Below the pieces are notes generated by a model. The model had not been told where the DNA came from. It searched no databases and was given only the letters and a program-made list of their open reading frames with translations. The position numbers and the translations under genes are program-made. Of a stretch of 37,551 bases of DNA, positions 1-10,071 are shown piece after piece. The stretch's first letter is position 1. Each line of letters begins with the position of its first letter. Origin of the DNA: Chara braunii (Eukaryota > Streptophyta > Charophyceae > Charales > Characeae); the NCBI GenBank assembly GCA_003427395.1, contig BFEA01000287.1, positions 1,740,564 to 1,778,114 on the forward strand, in the 5' to 3' direction.

Positions 1-278
1 GTTAAGAACGCGGAGCCCCTACCTCGCATTGACGACCTCTTGGATAGAGTGCAGGGATGTCGGTACTTCACAAAGATAGATCTGAAGTCCGGATACCATC
101 AAATTGCCGTTAGGCCTGAGGACCAACACAAAACCGCATTTCAGACCAGGTACGGTCTGTACGAGTTTGTGGTGATGCCTTTTGGCCTATGCAATGCGCC
201 TGGTACGTTCCAGCATGCGATGAATAGGATCTTTCATGACTACTTGGACAAGTTTATTGTTGTGTACCTCGACGATCT
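1..278 (+). pseudogene. Ty3/gypsy reverse transcriptase fragment
   Basis: The open frame encodes the middle of a Ty3/gypsy reverse transcriptase, which copies retrotransposon RNA to cDNA. In order I see [23 protein letters not shown] (first catalytic Asp), the [23 protein letters not shown] block, and VVYLDD with the paired catalytic Asp at about 271-276. The frame enters from the window edge, so its start is unseen. Right after YLDD the homology stops and the DNA switches to an oppositely oriented RNase H end. It is a truncated relic with no frameshift in the visible part. The family call is firm; the lineage is not determined. Confidence 0.9.
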
Positions 279-1398
279 GAATAGATCTGGAAGTGCCTGC
301 CCATGAGGAAATGCTTCCAATGCTTTAGCGCTGACACTAGAGCATATAGCTCTTTCTCGTACGTGGAATCTTGCAACTTCTTTACTTTGATCTTCTGACT
401 CATGTACTCAACCGGCTGCAGACCATGCCCACCATCCTGCAGAAGTACCGCCCCAACCCCATTCTGGCTAACATCAGTAGTTAGTACGAAGGGCAAGGTA
501 GGGTCAGGTAACTTCAGAACAGGTGCAGACATCAAGGCCTCCTTGAAGCGTGTGAAACCCTGCTGACAGTCTGATGTCCAAAGAAAGTGGGTGTCTTTCT
601 TTGTGAGATCAGTCAGGGGTGCAGCAATAGCAGAAAAATTCTTAACGAACTTTCTGTAATATGATGCAAGACCCAAAAATGACCGGACATCACGCACTGT
701 GGTAGGTTGTGGCCAGTCCTGAATCGCAGCAACCTTTGTTGCTTCATGAGCTAGCCCTTCCCCAGAGATTACATGTCCCAGATAAGTCGTAGAAGTCAGT
801 CTAAAGGAGGACTTTTCCCTGTTGATCTTATACTGGGCCTCATGTAGTGCCTGGAGAACCAGAGCCAGATGTTGCGCATGCTCGTCGACAGATCGACTGA
901 ATACCACGATATCATCTAGGTATACAACTACAAACCTGTCCAGGTAAGGCCTGAGTATGTGATCCATCTCTGTCTGGAATGTGCTAGGGGCATTGCCAAG
1001 ACCGAAAGGCATGACCAGGTACTCATAGGTGCCGTATCTGGTCTTGAATGTTGTCTTGTGGACATCGCCTTCAGCCATCTCAATCTGGTGGTAGCCAGAT
1101 TTGAGGTCTTATCTTGCTGAAGATTGTGCAACCCTGCACCATATCCAGCAGATCGTCAATCCTAGGAAGGGGCTCTGTAGACTTCCTAGTGATTTTATTG
1201 AGACCCCTGTAGTCGACGCACATCCTGAATTCTCCATTTCCCTTTGCAACAAAGAGAACTGGAGCCCCAAATTCAGGTGTGCTAGGTCTGATCCAGCCCT
1301 TGCTGGTCAGGGTCTCAAACTGTCTCCTGAGCTCCTGCCAGGTGCGGTCCCTCCCAAGGGCCGTATCTACAGGATGTCCCCTGCTGAACTCGATGAGG
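275..1398 (-). pseudogene. Ty3/gypsy RT-RNase H fragment, frameshifted
   Basis: On the minus strand, reading from 1398 down, the frame gives a pre-RT segment ([17 protein letters not shown]), [29 protein letters not shown] and FSKI. A 1-bp insertion near 1105-1112 then disrupts the codon of the first catalytic Asp. The next frame continues with TRYGTYEYLVMPFGLGNAPSTFQ, VVYLDDIVVFS, the thumb and connection region (FLGLASYYRKFVKNFS) and an RNase H domain starting VLTTDVSQNGVGAVL. It ends at IYSD, near 275, where it abuts the + strand fragment. It lacks protease, integrase and LTRs, so it is a dead internal piece of a second copy. Confidence 0.9.
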
Positions 1399-1445
1399 AT
1401 CTCAGTCTGGAATGTGCCAGGGGCATTGCAAAGACCGAGAGGCAT
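1399..1445 (-). repeat. Displaced copy of the RT MPFGL-NAPGTFQ motif
   Basis: This 47-bp stretch encodes [15 protein letters not shown] on the minus strand, fused upstream of the pre-RT segment. That is the wrong place in the order of RT motifs. It resembles 967-1012, the same motif in its proper place 0.4 kb away. A template switch or insertion of another copy would produce it. Confidence 0.7.
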
Positions 1446-1471
1446 GTTGACACTTCGTGGTGGAAGTTGCT

Positions 1472-1472
<1 letters not shown>

Positions 1473-1534
<62 letters not shown>
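1473..1534. repeat. (CT)n microsatellite
   Basis: Uninterrupted CT dinucleotides followed by a run of C. It directly abuts the scrambled gypsy fragment. Apparent Ser-Leu or Arg-Glu frames across it are artefacts of the repeat. Confidence 0.97.
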
Positions 1535-1537
<3 letters not shown>

Positions 1538-1760
1538 CCCCCCTGTGTTTTCTGATTGTTTTGTGGAAGCATTGCCCCATATACTGGTTCTCATAATCCC
1601 ACCCACCCCTCATACTCACAAATTCTTTTTTTTTCCCCTTGTTCTTTTCTTGGTCGTCTTTTGATATGATGGCATGAACCCTATAACATGTACACTGCAG
1701 TTGGATTCAACATTGATAATTGTGTTCACTGGACTATTTTTAGTTTTCTATGCTTGTTTG

Positions 1761-1879
1761 TGTGTTTTGATGCTTCTGAGCTTTGTGAAGGGGCTTTTGT
1801 GGTTGATGCTCTTACTCGGCACCCATCAAATTGATGCAGGTATAGTTCTGCACATCCTTAGTCTTGGACCTCTTAGGAT

Positions 1880-1926
<47 letters not shown>

Positions 1927-2033
1927 TGTTTTGATGCTTCTGAGCTTTGTGAAGGTGCTTTTGTGGTTGATGCTCTTACTCGGCACCCATCAAATTGATG
2001 CAGGTATAGTTCTGCACATCCTTAGTCTTGGAC
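1761..2033 (+). repeat. 109-bp direct repeat split by (CT)n
   Basis: Two copies of a 109-bp unit lie at 1761-1869 and 1925-2033, differing at one base by eye. They flank a (CT)n tract at 1881-1922. A third partial copy of 44 bp lies at 3396-3439, after which the sequence diverges. No known protein domain is recognised in any frame. Confidence 0.9.
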
Positions 2034-2039
2034 ATGTCA

Positions 2040-2340
2040 TACCCGCTGTTACATTCTGCGCCTGCAAAAGGCTGCACAGGCCATTTTCAGGCCCGTGTCA
2101 TTTTCAGCCCGAAAGCCTGAAAACAAGGGCCTACAGGCGCTGTGTCGTTTCAGCCTGAAAGCCCGAAAACAAGGGCCTACAGGCCCTGTGTCGTTTCAGC
2201 CTAAAACAGGGCCTTTCCGGCCCTGAGTCTTTTCAGCCTGAAACTGAGGGCCATTTTCAGGCCCTCATAAGATCGACCTGCCCTGAAACTCAGGCACCAG
2301 ACCAGGGTTTTAGCACAGGCCATTTTGGGCCTGTTTTCAA
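2040..2340. repeat. GGCC-rich degenerate tandem repeat
   Basis: Two 46-bp units at 2111-2156 and 2157-2202 are nearly identical, followed by shortened units to about 2330. Each contains TTTCAGCC and GGCCTACAGGC-type words that form many small palindromes. Similar GGCC/CAGGCC-rich sequence recurs at 6.84-7.02 kb and 28.6-28.95 kb, so it is a dispersed repeat component rather than a gene. Confidence 0.75.
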
Positions 2341-2410
2341 GACAACCTTTGGTTGAGCTTCAAAGCCAGGGTCTGGCACGTTTTGGCAATGGCAAGAGCA
2401 GCCTCCTGGA

Positions 2411-2438
2411 CGGGCCAGCACTATATAGGACTGGCCCG
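2411..2438 (+). promoter_or_regulatory. TATA-like core inside a hairpin (LTR-like)
   Basis: The arms CGGGCCAG and CTGGCCCG flank CACTATATAGGA. The same CACTATATAG core, with different but still complementary arms, occurs at 31061-31084. The setting is repeat DNA, so a Pol II core promoter in a retrotransposon LTR is a reasonable guess. No transcript evidence is available. Confidence 0.35.
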
Positions 2439-2559
2439 CCCTGCAGGCTGCAGGTAGTTCCTGGGTACTTCCCAGGCACTTCACGTGCAGTTCAGGAGGC
2501 AGGAGGTTGTCTTCAGGATTCGGCAGCAGCACTCTGGAGGAGCGCTGCAGGAGTAGTAG

Positions 2560-2629
2560 TAGCGCTAGCAGTAGTCTTCAGCGCTGGGCGCTAGTAGCGT
2601 TAGCAGTAGTCTTCAGCGCTGGGCGCTAG
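2560..2629. repeat. Tandem 35-bp duplication
   Basis: Two adjacent 35-bp units (2560-2594 and 2595-2629) containing AGTAGTCTTCAGCGCTGGGC differ at one base by eye. They sit in LTR-like sequence. Confidence 0.85.
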
Positions 2630-3395
2630 TAGGAGCTAGACTAGTACTAGAGAGAGATAGATTGGGCGGAGGCCAGGGAGACTTACCTGCAGCGCCATAG
2701 CTCCAGCTTCGCCTTCGAGGTACCTGCAGCACTGCGCCATCTTCACAGGTTAGTACCTGGCACATGAGAGAGAGAGACTTCTTCTTCTTCCTCTTCTCAG
2801 TCCACCATCGCCCTCTCACCCTCTCGCTACCTGACTTCACTGCATCAGCAGACTATGAGAGAGCGGGCTTGGTGACATTTGGATCCAGACTCGACATTGG
2901 GCTTCAGACATTTGACGAGGGATTATCTGGGACTTGTAACGAAGACTTGGTGTTGACAACATTCCCATCTCCCCCCTTCTTCTTCGTCTGCTCCCCTCCT
3001 CTTCGTCTGTGTATGGACTGGACCTGGCACATTCTTCCTGTGGGTAGCGCCAGGCCCCTTCGCACCTTGTGATGAGGATGATGTATGTTTGGTCTGTACT
3101 GCAACATTGATTGGGCTAGTCATTGGTATTCTAGCATCCTGCTGCGCTATCTTGCACTATGTGAGAGAGGTCAGTCCCGGTCAGGTCAGGACTTGTATCC
3201 AAGTCTTCCACTGCGCTGTAAAGCACCATTTTTGTATGTATCAGGATGTACACTGCTTGTTGAGATTTCACCAGCACTGCATTGTCCATTCAGTCCTTCT
3301 CATCACATTGCGGATCCTCGGTTATATATGTACATCGCCCAACTTGGCATGTAACACCCGCGCTGCTCCAACATGTCGTACTCGTGCGAAACTCA
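2630..3395. other. Unassigned LTR-like sequence
   Basis: I see no conserved protein domain, only pyrimidine-rich sequence and short frames without homology. Together with the TATA hairpin at 2.4 kb it may be part of an LTR or leader, but no paired LTR could be delimited. Confidence 0.3.
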
Positions 3396-3439
3396 TGTTT
3401 TGATGCTTCTGAGCTTTGTGAAGGTGCTTTTGTGGTTGA

Positions 3440-3712
3440 AGATGACGAGTCTTAGTGTGAAGTGCCTTGCTGAATGCTGTGAAGGATTGCCTCACGGATT
3501 TCTTTCAGAGAGAAAATGGAGGTTTGGACATTCTGCATGTCGTGATGGGTTGGTTTGGTTGGTCTGCTGGTGGCTGGGGGTGGGGGGTGGGGGAGGAGGG
3601 CTTTGGGCATTTATGTCAGAGTCAGAGCCGGAATGGTACATGACAGGCTTGGCCGCTTCACACGCTTTCTGAGACGGTATGCATTCTCTTCTGGTCTTTG
3701 TTTCTACCTCAG
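3440..3712. other. Unassigned sequence and end of an MMS19 intron
   Basis: This stretch leads into the splice acceptor at 3711-3712 (TCTTTGTTTCTACCTCAG). It includes a G-rich tract near 3578-3600. No coding homology is recognised. Confidence 0.5.
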
Positions 3713-4757
3713 CTGGACTCCCTGCGGTTGCTCGAGCAGTGTTGGAAAAGGTACGGCCGTCCCGCCGTTCTGCCTCATGTTTTGAAGTTGTGGACTGTCC
3801 TGCGGAAAGAAGTTCTACCGTTGACTGCTCAAGAGATGGAAGATGCAATGATTCCACGTGGTGTGGATATTGCGAAGGATGAGGCTGTACGAGAAGCTGC
3901 ACTCGCGTGCTTGACAGAGTCTGCTCGAGCCCTGGACAAAATCGAGGACATCTCAGAAATCATGGGTGCTGTCTACGACGATCAGGAAAGGAACGAGCTT
4001 GTTGCTTTGGTGATGGCGGACCAGTTTGTCAACGAGATGTATGCTTGTGTGAAGGAGGCAGCCCATGAGGGTTCGTCAGTGGGGGCGAAGGATGGAGAAA
4101 CGAGTGGACAGCATAAACCTATGGAGGGTAAACTCAGTGAGAGAGAAGAGAAAGTTCTCGCAAGCAGCAGTTTGATTGCCGCACTTGTGAGGGTATCGCC
4201 AACGACAGCGAAGTCTATTGCGAATGATGTTTGCCTGAAGTTGCTTGAGGCTGGGGGATGGGATGCATCAGTGCGGGGTCCTTCCTTGTCTCTCTCTCCC
4301 TCTCCCTGCTCTGCTGTCGATGTTGTGGAGGATGAGAAGTCAGGGATTGAAGCACTCAGCATAGTTGAGCAGCAGCAGCTGAGCATCTTTGGGTCAGTGG
4401 TGGATACCAGTGATGCAGGCACCCGTCCAGATTCCTCTGCAAGCACAATCATAGTGTTTGGTGGCGCTGTCGATCCTTATCACTCCCTTTCGCAGGGAAA
4501 ACGTGGTGCATTGCTTGCTCTTAGTGCTGTGAACATAATTCTGGAATCGGTGAGGCAAACGGTCTGGGATGCGGCTGAGCTGATACCGAATTCTGATTAC
4601 AATGTACTCTGCTGGGGCGAGGTGATGGTCATTGATGATGGGGTATTTAAGATGCTGCTGAATATCTTCATCAGAGTAGCAGAGGTGTGTGGTGAGGGTG
4701 ATGGTGGGAGCATGACAGAGGAAGGCAACGCTGTGGACTCGGCAATGAGTGTTGCAG
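3713..4757 (+). CDS. MMS19: MMS19/MET18 exon a (middle HEAT repeats)
   Basis: This exon encodes about 348 residues of MMS19, the HEAT-repeat adaptor that delivers Fe-S clusters to DNA-repair, replication and telomere proteins in the CIA pathway. It opens with LDSLRLLEQCWKRYG followed by LPHVLKLWTVLRKEV. This matches the conserved block in which plant and animal MMS19 have KxDSLxxL, then a Tyr-Gly and L..LW..L+. Later, SPTTAKSIANDVCLKLLEAGG and GALLALSAVNIILES match further helical repeats. The 5' boundary is a strong acceptor (pyrimidine tract plus CAG at 3711-3712, phase 0). The 3' boundary is GCAG|GTGAGTACC at 4757/4758, phase 1. The Met at 3698 lies inside the intron tract and is not a real start. 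About 260 N-terminal residues are expected upstream but not found here. Confidence 0.8.
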
Positions 4758-5076
4758 GTGAGTACCTGGCTCATGTGGGTGTGAATTGGAGGAGGGGGGG
4801 GAATAAGACTGCATGAATGGGTCAAAAGGGGAAAGGAATGTATTGTGCATGACTGTCTGGACTGAGGGGGTTAGCCGGATAGTAGCTCTGCTCCGAACTG
4901 TCTCGATCTGTTTCATGGCCATGTTTCCTTCTTTCATCTCTAACAAGTGTTTATATGTGACCTACCCCTCAACCCCAGGGGCAACCGTCAGATTGATCAG
5001 ATGGCACCTTCAAGGCTTGAACCCTGACAGCGTAGAATCATTTGTGTCTTGTTTTTATTGATCTGTTCATTTGCAG
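4758..5076 (+). other. Short MMS19 intron
   Basis: A 319-bp intron runs from GTGAGT to a TTCATTTGCAG acceptor. The phases on both sides agree (1/1). It contains no visible transposon, unlike the later introns. Confidence 0.7.
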
Positions 5077-5525
5077 TGAATGGGTTGAGAATTCTGGGGA
5101 CATTCCCCTTCTTCTACGGATGGATGGATGCACAGCACCGTATTGCAGAAACTCTAGTGGACTTGGTGCTTGGCCGCAAGTTGGCAGGGGATGACAGCCT
5201 GGAAGACAGACAATCGTTACGCGAATGTGATGCCAAGCTGGCAAAACTCTGCAGCGACGCACTGGTTGACTTTGAGAAGGGGAGCACGAAGCTGGAAAAG
5301 TGGGGAATGGTCCGAAGCGCGGAAAACTTTGTCACCATGGCCGTAAAACGCTTATTGGGAGTGGTGGAGAAAGCAAAAGACACAGAGGCGGATGCTGCTC
5401 ACATGCAGAATGTGGATATTGCCCTTCAGGCACTGTCCAATCTTGCCTGTAGTTCAATGGAAACAGTCAGTCTGGTTCTGCCCACGCTCAATAACATGCT
5501 CAACGAACGGCTTATTCCTGCAATG
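5077..5525 (+). CDS. MMS19: MMS19/MET18 exon b (HEAT repeats)
   Basis: About 150 residues continue the MMS19 scaffold: VNGLRILGTFPFFYGW, then IAETLVDLVLGRKLA, then VDIALQALSNLACSS. The last block matches the plant MMS19 segment ending in LVSLACSS. The acceptor is TTGATCTGTTCATTTGCAG, ending at 5076. It restores frame with exon a, the codon joining as G|TG. The donor is CCTGCAATG|GTATGT at 5525/5526, phase 0. Reading through that donor gives a tail without similarity and a stop at 5744, which supports splicing there. The family assignment is good; the exact intron edges are inferred. Confidence 0.75.
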
Positions 5526-6480
5526 GTATGTCTCAATAAATCCCAGAGTAGGGTTTTCAGCACTTCCCTCTCGCTGCAGAAGACACAAAATGTAATAATA
5601 GTTTTCACCAATGTTTCAGGACCTAATGTTGTCATAGCCACGGCCAGAAGGAAGTGCTGGGGAGCCTCTCCAAACCAAAGAAGCAAAACGGATGTTGTCA
5701 TGAACGATGTTTCGGACTCAAAGTGTCTGCTGAGCCGGATGTAATGCATCCTCTTACAGTGGTTCCAATGCGCATGTCATTGAATTGCTTTCTTTTCTGC
5801 ATACAATCCACCGACTTCCCACGTTATTGCCACTCTCAATCAAAAGCACACTTGAACAATGACTGCAAAAATAGCCGTCGTTAGATAGGCAGGCATCGGA
5901 GAGCCTTTCCCGAACCGGTAAAGTAATGGCTTCAAAATTCAAATGCAGTGTAGAGAGGGTAAAGAATGTGGTTCTTTTTCTTTCGTTTTTTGTGAATGTG
6001 AATGCCTTCATAGACCTGAATTATTATCATTTTATTGCGTTGTAACTTGCATTGCGTCAACGGTGCACGGAGTAAGAATGAGCACAGGGTATAATTAAAT
6101 GATGAACATAGTGCCGAGCCATGTGGCTGAATGGTATACACATGTAACTGTGTATAAATACTTTACGTGTTCTTATCCTCCCACAAAATAAAGGTAGGGG
6201 CAACCCAGCCTACCCGCTTAAGAAAAAAAGAAAAAAATAAAGAAAGGTCAACAGAGTGCTGTCAGGCCTTGATAAGTTGGTGTTGAAGCACACCGATGAT
6301 GTCGATCACTGAGAACATGTCTGAAGAAGAAGAAAACGTAAATCGGATGCTCAGATGTTGCGTACTTTTCTCTGGCACCTAGTAGAGCAATTTTGTAGTA
6401 TGTATGCTCAGTTCACTAAGGCCATCTACTACCTTCTGTTAAAGTTCTTCCGGTCGGGTGTAATGGTAGGTGGGGTGTAA
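5526..6480. other. Large MMS19 intron, 5' part
   Basis: After the donor the sequence is AT-richer and has no recognised protein. A weak alternative acceptor (CAATGTTTCAG) near 5620 leads to stop-interrupted frames. A tRNA A-box-like stretch near 6122 lacks a B box and is not called. Confidence 0.4.
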
Positions 6481-7833
6481 CAGACTGCCCAAAACTCTCA
6501 CTTCAGAATTTTCATTCCTGAATTTTCAGCTACCCGTTAACCGCTTGTGCCTGAAGATCACCGTCGCTTATCATCCCCTCGCGCCCTGCAGCCCGGCTAT
6601 GGCCGCTAGCGCCCCGCTGCCCTGCAGCGCCCCACACCACTCAGCGCCAGAGCTAGCGCATGCAGACACTTGCGCACTATCACAGCAGCGTGTCCCCAAT
6701 GCCTGCCTCGGCCAAAATGTCGAACACTGGCCGTCCTCCTCCCTATATGGGAGTCGCTGCTGCTTCTGCACTATCTGGGCTTGGCCTTGGAAGTTTCCAG
6801 TAGCTTCTGGTTGGGCCCCAGTGTCTGCACCCGGGCCCATGTCTACAGTTGAGGGCCTGGGCCCTATGCAATTGGGCACACCCAGCCTTTTTCCAGTCCC
6901 CGAATGTTTGCTGTATTTGCATTGGCCCGCTGGGTAGATGTGACGACAATGCTTCATTCTCATTGGCCCATGGCCACTTTGTGATGTGTCGGCCTCACAC
7001 TGTGTGTGCCCACGGCGCAACCACCTGCATCCTGGGCTCAACTGCCTGGCGCAGCTGCTTCTTCTGGAAGAGCCCAACATGAGGCCCAGGTTGCACTTCA
7101 AGCAACTGGCGTGCAGCAACTGTCTGAGACCCTTTTTGGAAAATGTGAGATAAGGGCCTTTTGTGGATATTCAGGCCCGCCTTCACTTTGGCGGGCACGA
7201 GGCTGGTTGGGGGCCACAGTCTAGAACATGTGCATGCTGTCTAGGGGCCCCTGAGGGCACATTCCTCACAAGGAGAGAAGAGGTTAATAGAGCCCTAAAT
7301 TTTCAGGATTTTTTCAGGGTCATTGTAACAAACGTACCTTTTATGCCAGACTTGTCACCAGTCCATAGAGTGGACACCAAATAAACCAACAACAAAAAGA
7401 AAATTAAAAAAAAATTGATGAAAGGGGCCTTAAACCCCAAGGCAAAAGCCCCTGTTAACCTTTGGTGCCCTGCGCAAGGGGGGGGGAAAAAATAAAAATA
7501 AAAAATAAAAAATAAAAAGGAAGGCCTCCAGATATACCAACGCAATTTTTCTTTCTTTTCCTATTGGGTCCAAGGTGCGCCTCGGCCCTTCATTATGTTT
7601 TCTGTTCCCACACTCTTTCGGCCAGTTGAAATCGTTGTGCGCGGCCAGTTACGACGTATTTTAAGTCGCTTTTCTCGCACATCGTTGATAGATGCCCGAA
7701 AACGCGCAGGGTCGGGCTGGATCACGACATAGTCAAATGGTCCTGAAGTGCTGAAAGGTCCGAAGACCCTGAAAACCACCTGTTTAGGTAGGCTGCATCC
7801 TGAAGTGGTGAAGTGAGAGTTTTGGGCAGTCTG
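6481..7833. mobile_element. Candidate non-autonomous DNA element, 25-bp TIRs
   Basis: Perfect 25-bp inverted termini at 6481-6505 and 7809-7833 begin CAGACTGCCCAAAACTCTCA. The 1.35-kb interior has no transposase-like frame. It contains GGCC/CAGCGCC-rich repeat sequence and, at its right end, the first unit of a tandem repeat. No clear target-site duplication was found, so the element could also be a larger inverted duplication. Confidence 0.5.
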
Positions 7834-8020
7834 AAAATACTGAATGGTCATGAAGTGCTGAAAGGGCCGAAGACCCTGAAAACCGCCTGTTTAGGCAGGC
7901 TGCATCCTGAAGTGGTGAAGGGTGTCCTGAAGTGGTGAAAGGTCCAAAGACCCTGAAAACCACCTGTTTGGGCAGGCTGCATCCCGAAGTGGTGAAGGGT
8001 GTCTTGAAGTGGTGATGAAA
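7742..8020 (+). repeat. Tandem array of about 76-bp units
   Basis: Units start near 7742, 7850, 7926 and 8003 (the last partial). Each contains CTGAAGTGGTGAA-like words, AAGACCCTGAAAACC and CAGGCTGCATCC. The first unit carries an extra insert of about 32 bp holding the right inverted terminus of the 6481-7833 element. The insert therefore postdates the array, or the array grew from the element end. Confidence 0.8.
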
Positions 8021-8180
8021 AATACGACTGTTGTTAACCTTCTCTCAAAGGAGGCACATGTGTGGGTGGACAAGGGTGATGAGGGGAGTCGAGAGTACGT
8101 AACTGGTGTACGTGGGAGGTCGGCATTGGTGTTGACGACATGTACATTGGTCTTCAAAGTCGAAGTGAGCCTGTTGCATG

Positions 8181-8340
8181 AACCCTCAGGCCACACCAAC
8201 GCAATATTCAATGTCGCTCCTATTGTCTGGCGCCCAGCGCCCCAGCCTACTCTAGCTCATCCTACCTATCCTAGGCTGGGGCGCTGGGCACCAGACAATA
8301 GGAGCGACATTGAATATTGCGTTGGTGTGGCCTGAGGGTT
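8181..8340. mobile_element. Foldback (MITE-like) element, 69-bp arms
   Basis: The arms 8181-8249 and 8272-8340 are reverse complements with one mismatch by eye, separated by 22 bp. Outer ends read AACCCTCAGGCCACACCAAC. No coding content is present. The near-perfect arms imply recent insertion or gene conversion. A diverged relative of the right arm appears at about 29280-29322, and a weaker one of the left arm at about 7523-7580. Confidence 0.85.
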
Positions 8341-8800
8341 TGGACACGGCTCACGAGTTCATTGCATTGCTCTTATTTGGATGGAATCTTGGTGCATTTG
8401 AGCTCTCCGCTGGTTACATGACTACCTGGACTTCTGCGTGATTTTGCAACTTCGTTTTCTGTATATCGCTCTCGCTCATATTCCTTACATTTTGCTTTTT
8501 TTGGATTTGCATCTGTGGGCCTCACTGCACGCTCACTAAATGTGCGAAATGAGAATGAACCTTCTGTAATGAACTCAGTCTCGTCATCCAATCATGTCGC
8601 AGAACAATGTTGTGCAATGTCGTGAGATAATCAATCCAATAAGTCCGCCAGTTCAAAACCATTAAAGTACAGGTTTCCTCAGTACCACGTGTATGTCTCA
8701 AAGTCCATAGTATCCAGAAAGAAGAGAGGTGGGGAGATTAGACAGTTGGAAGGAGAATGTAATGCCCTCTTGTCCTTCAGGCTCCCCACCTCTGTCACGA
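8341..8800. other. Intron sequence without recognised features
   Basis: No domain, repeat array or splice pair stands out here. Confidence 0.4.
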
Positions 8801-8803
8801 CAA

Positions 8804-8965
8804 CAATCTGTACTCAATGCGCCACGTCAGCAATATGCACTCAACGTGCCATGTCAGCACTCCGTAAACAATATGCCATGCCAGCGATATGCACACAATG
8901 TGTCATGTCAGTAATATGCACTCATTGTGCCACGTCAGCAATATGCACTCAATGTACCATGTCAG
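8804..8965 (+). repeat. Six-unit 27-bp minisatellite
   Basis: Six consecutive units of exactly 27 bp resemble CAATATGCACTCAATGTGCC plus ATGTCAG. One + frame stays open and repeats the 9-residue pattern ICTQCATSA within a 121-codon frame (8689-9054). The lack of similarity and the intronic position argue against a protein. Confidence 0.9.
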
Positions 8966-9979
8966 CACTTTGTGTAACACGTGGACGATGTGGAAGCAAC
9001 CCCTCACAGATATCCTCCAGCATCGAGCAGAATCGGCAGCAGCTTCACATCTGAAGAAACAGGTACGTCCGCACGATGACTACGACACCCACACTCTCTC
9101 TCTCGCTCTCCTCGTTCCCTCGCCACCATCTATGGCCGCGGCCGTGGCCACTCTCTCTCCCTATCTCACTACTATGATACCTGGCTGGCGCACATCCAGC
9201 AGTCTGGCCCCAGCATCTCCTCTTCGGTCTCATGCGTAGCGTCGTAGCCGCAAGTAATTCGTAAGACTGAATGCCCAAGCAGTGGCGAGGTCAACCTTTT
9301 GTAGTGTCGACTCGCGCTGTCCAGGGTCGACATCGGTCCATGTGAGGGCCCGGATCATCTGATTTGTCCCCATTTCGGTCTGGACTCCTTGAGGCCTGAA
9401 TCTTCCGGTACCTGCAGACCACTGTTAGATCATTCCAGATTTGTTTGTTGACTTTCTTCCCAGATCTGGGTCTGTGTCCACGAGCTAACTGTTGGCGTTT
9501 TGGTCAACTGTCAGCCGGGGCCATTTCCAGGGCCTGTTTGACCCCATATTTCAAGGCCTGCCTGTTTCTGCTTGTCTGTGGGCGTGTCGGGAGCCCTGAG
9601 GCTCCGTTTGGCACACAAGATACAGCACTTCCCCTGTTCTTGGGAAATGTACAACGCCGCAATTCTTTTTTCTTGAGCGTCACGGCAAGATCCCCTTTTG
9701 TTTCATTTTGAGGCCGCAGGTCTGATCCGCTGCGGGTTCGAACTTGGGTCTAAATTTCAACAGTTCATGGGTGTGCCAACTTACCTGGGCACAGTCGCCT
9801 GCCTCCCGCCCAGAATGAAAAGTCCCGACGTGTAGTTTTTTCCTCCAGGATTTTTCGATCTGGAGGGCTGCCAGGAGAGGAAACGCGAGCAAATGGCGAC
9901 GGCTGTTTGAATGCGCCATCGGGCTGCATTCAAACAGCCGTCCCGGTGGCAAAACTCTCTCTCTGCGTGTGCGCGCACG

Positions 9980-9982
<3 letters not shown>
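8966..9982. other. Intron sequence, no recognised gene
   Basis: Contains a short CTCT tract near 9096-9115 and a B-box-like word (GGGTTCGAACTT) near 9745. An inverted pair near 9898-9943 shares CAAACAGCCGTC and its complement. No coding homology was found. Confidence 0.4.

Positions 9983-10067
<85 letters not shown>
9983..10067. repeat. (GA)n microsatellite
   Basis: An 85-bp uninterrupted GA tract. Long Arg-Glu or Ser-Leu frames across it are artefacts. Confidence 0.97.

Positions 10068-10071
<4 letters not shown>

Noticed and set aside
5621-5744. Further MMS19 exon directly after exon b
   Set aside because: Phase 0 after the CAATGTTTCAG acceptor hits a stop at once; the open frame has no MMS19 similarity.
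6118-6190. tRNA-like GTGGCTGAATGGTATACACA
   Set aside because: Only an A-box-like stretch is present; no B box or acceptor pairing follows.
6571-7119. 182-residue minus-strand frame
   Set aside because: Lies in GGCC/CAGCGCC-rich repeat DNA inside a TIR element; no domain and overlapping frames on both strands.
8804-8965. CRISPR-like array
   Set aside because: The units are contiguous with no unique spacers, in a spliced eukaryotic context; it is a minisatellite.
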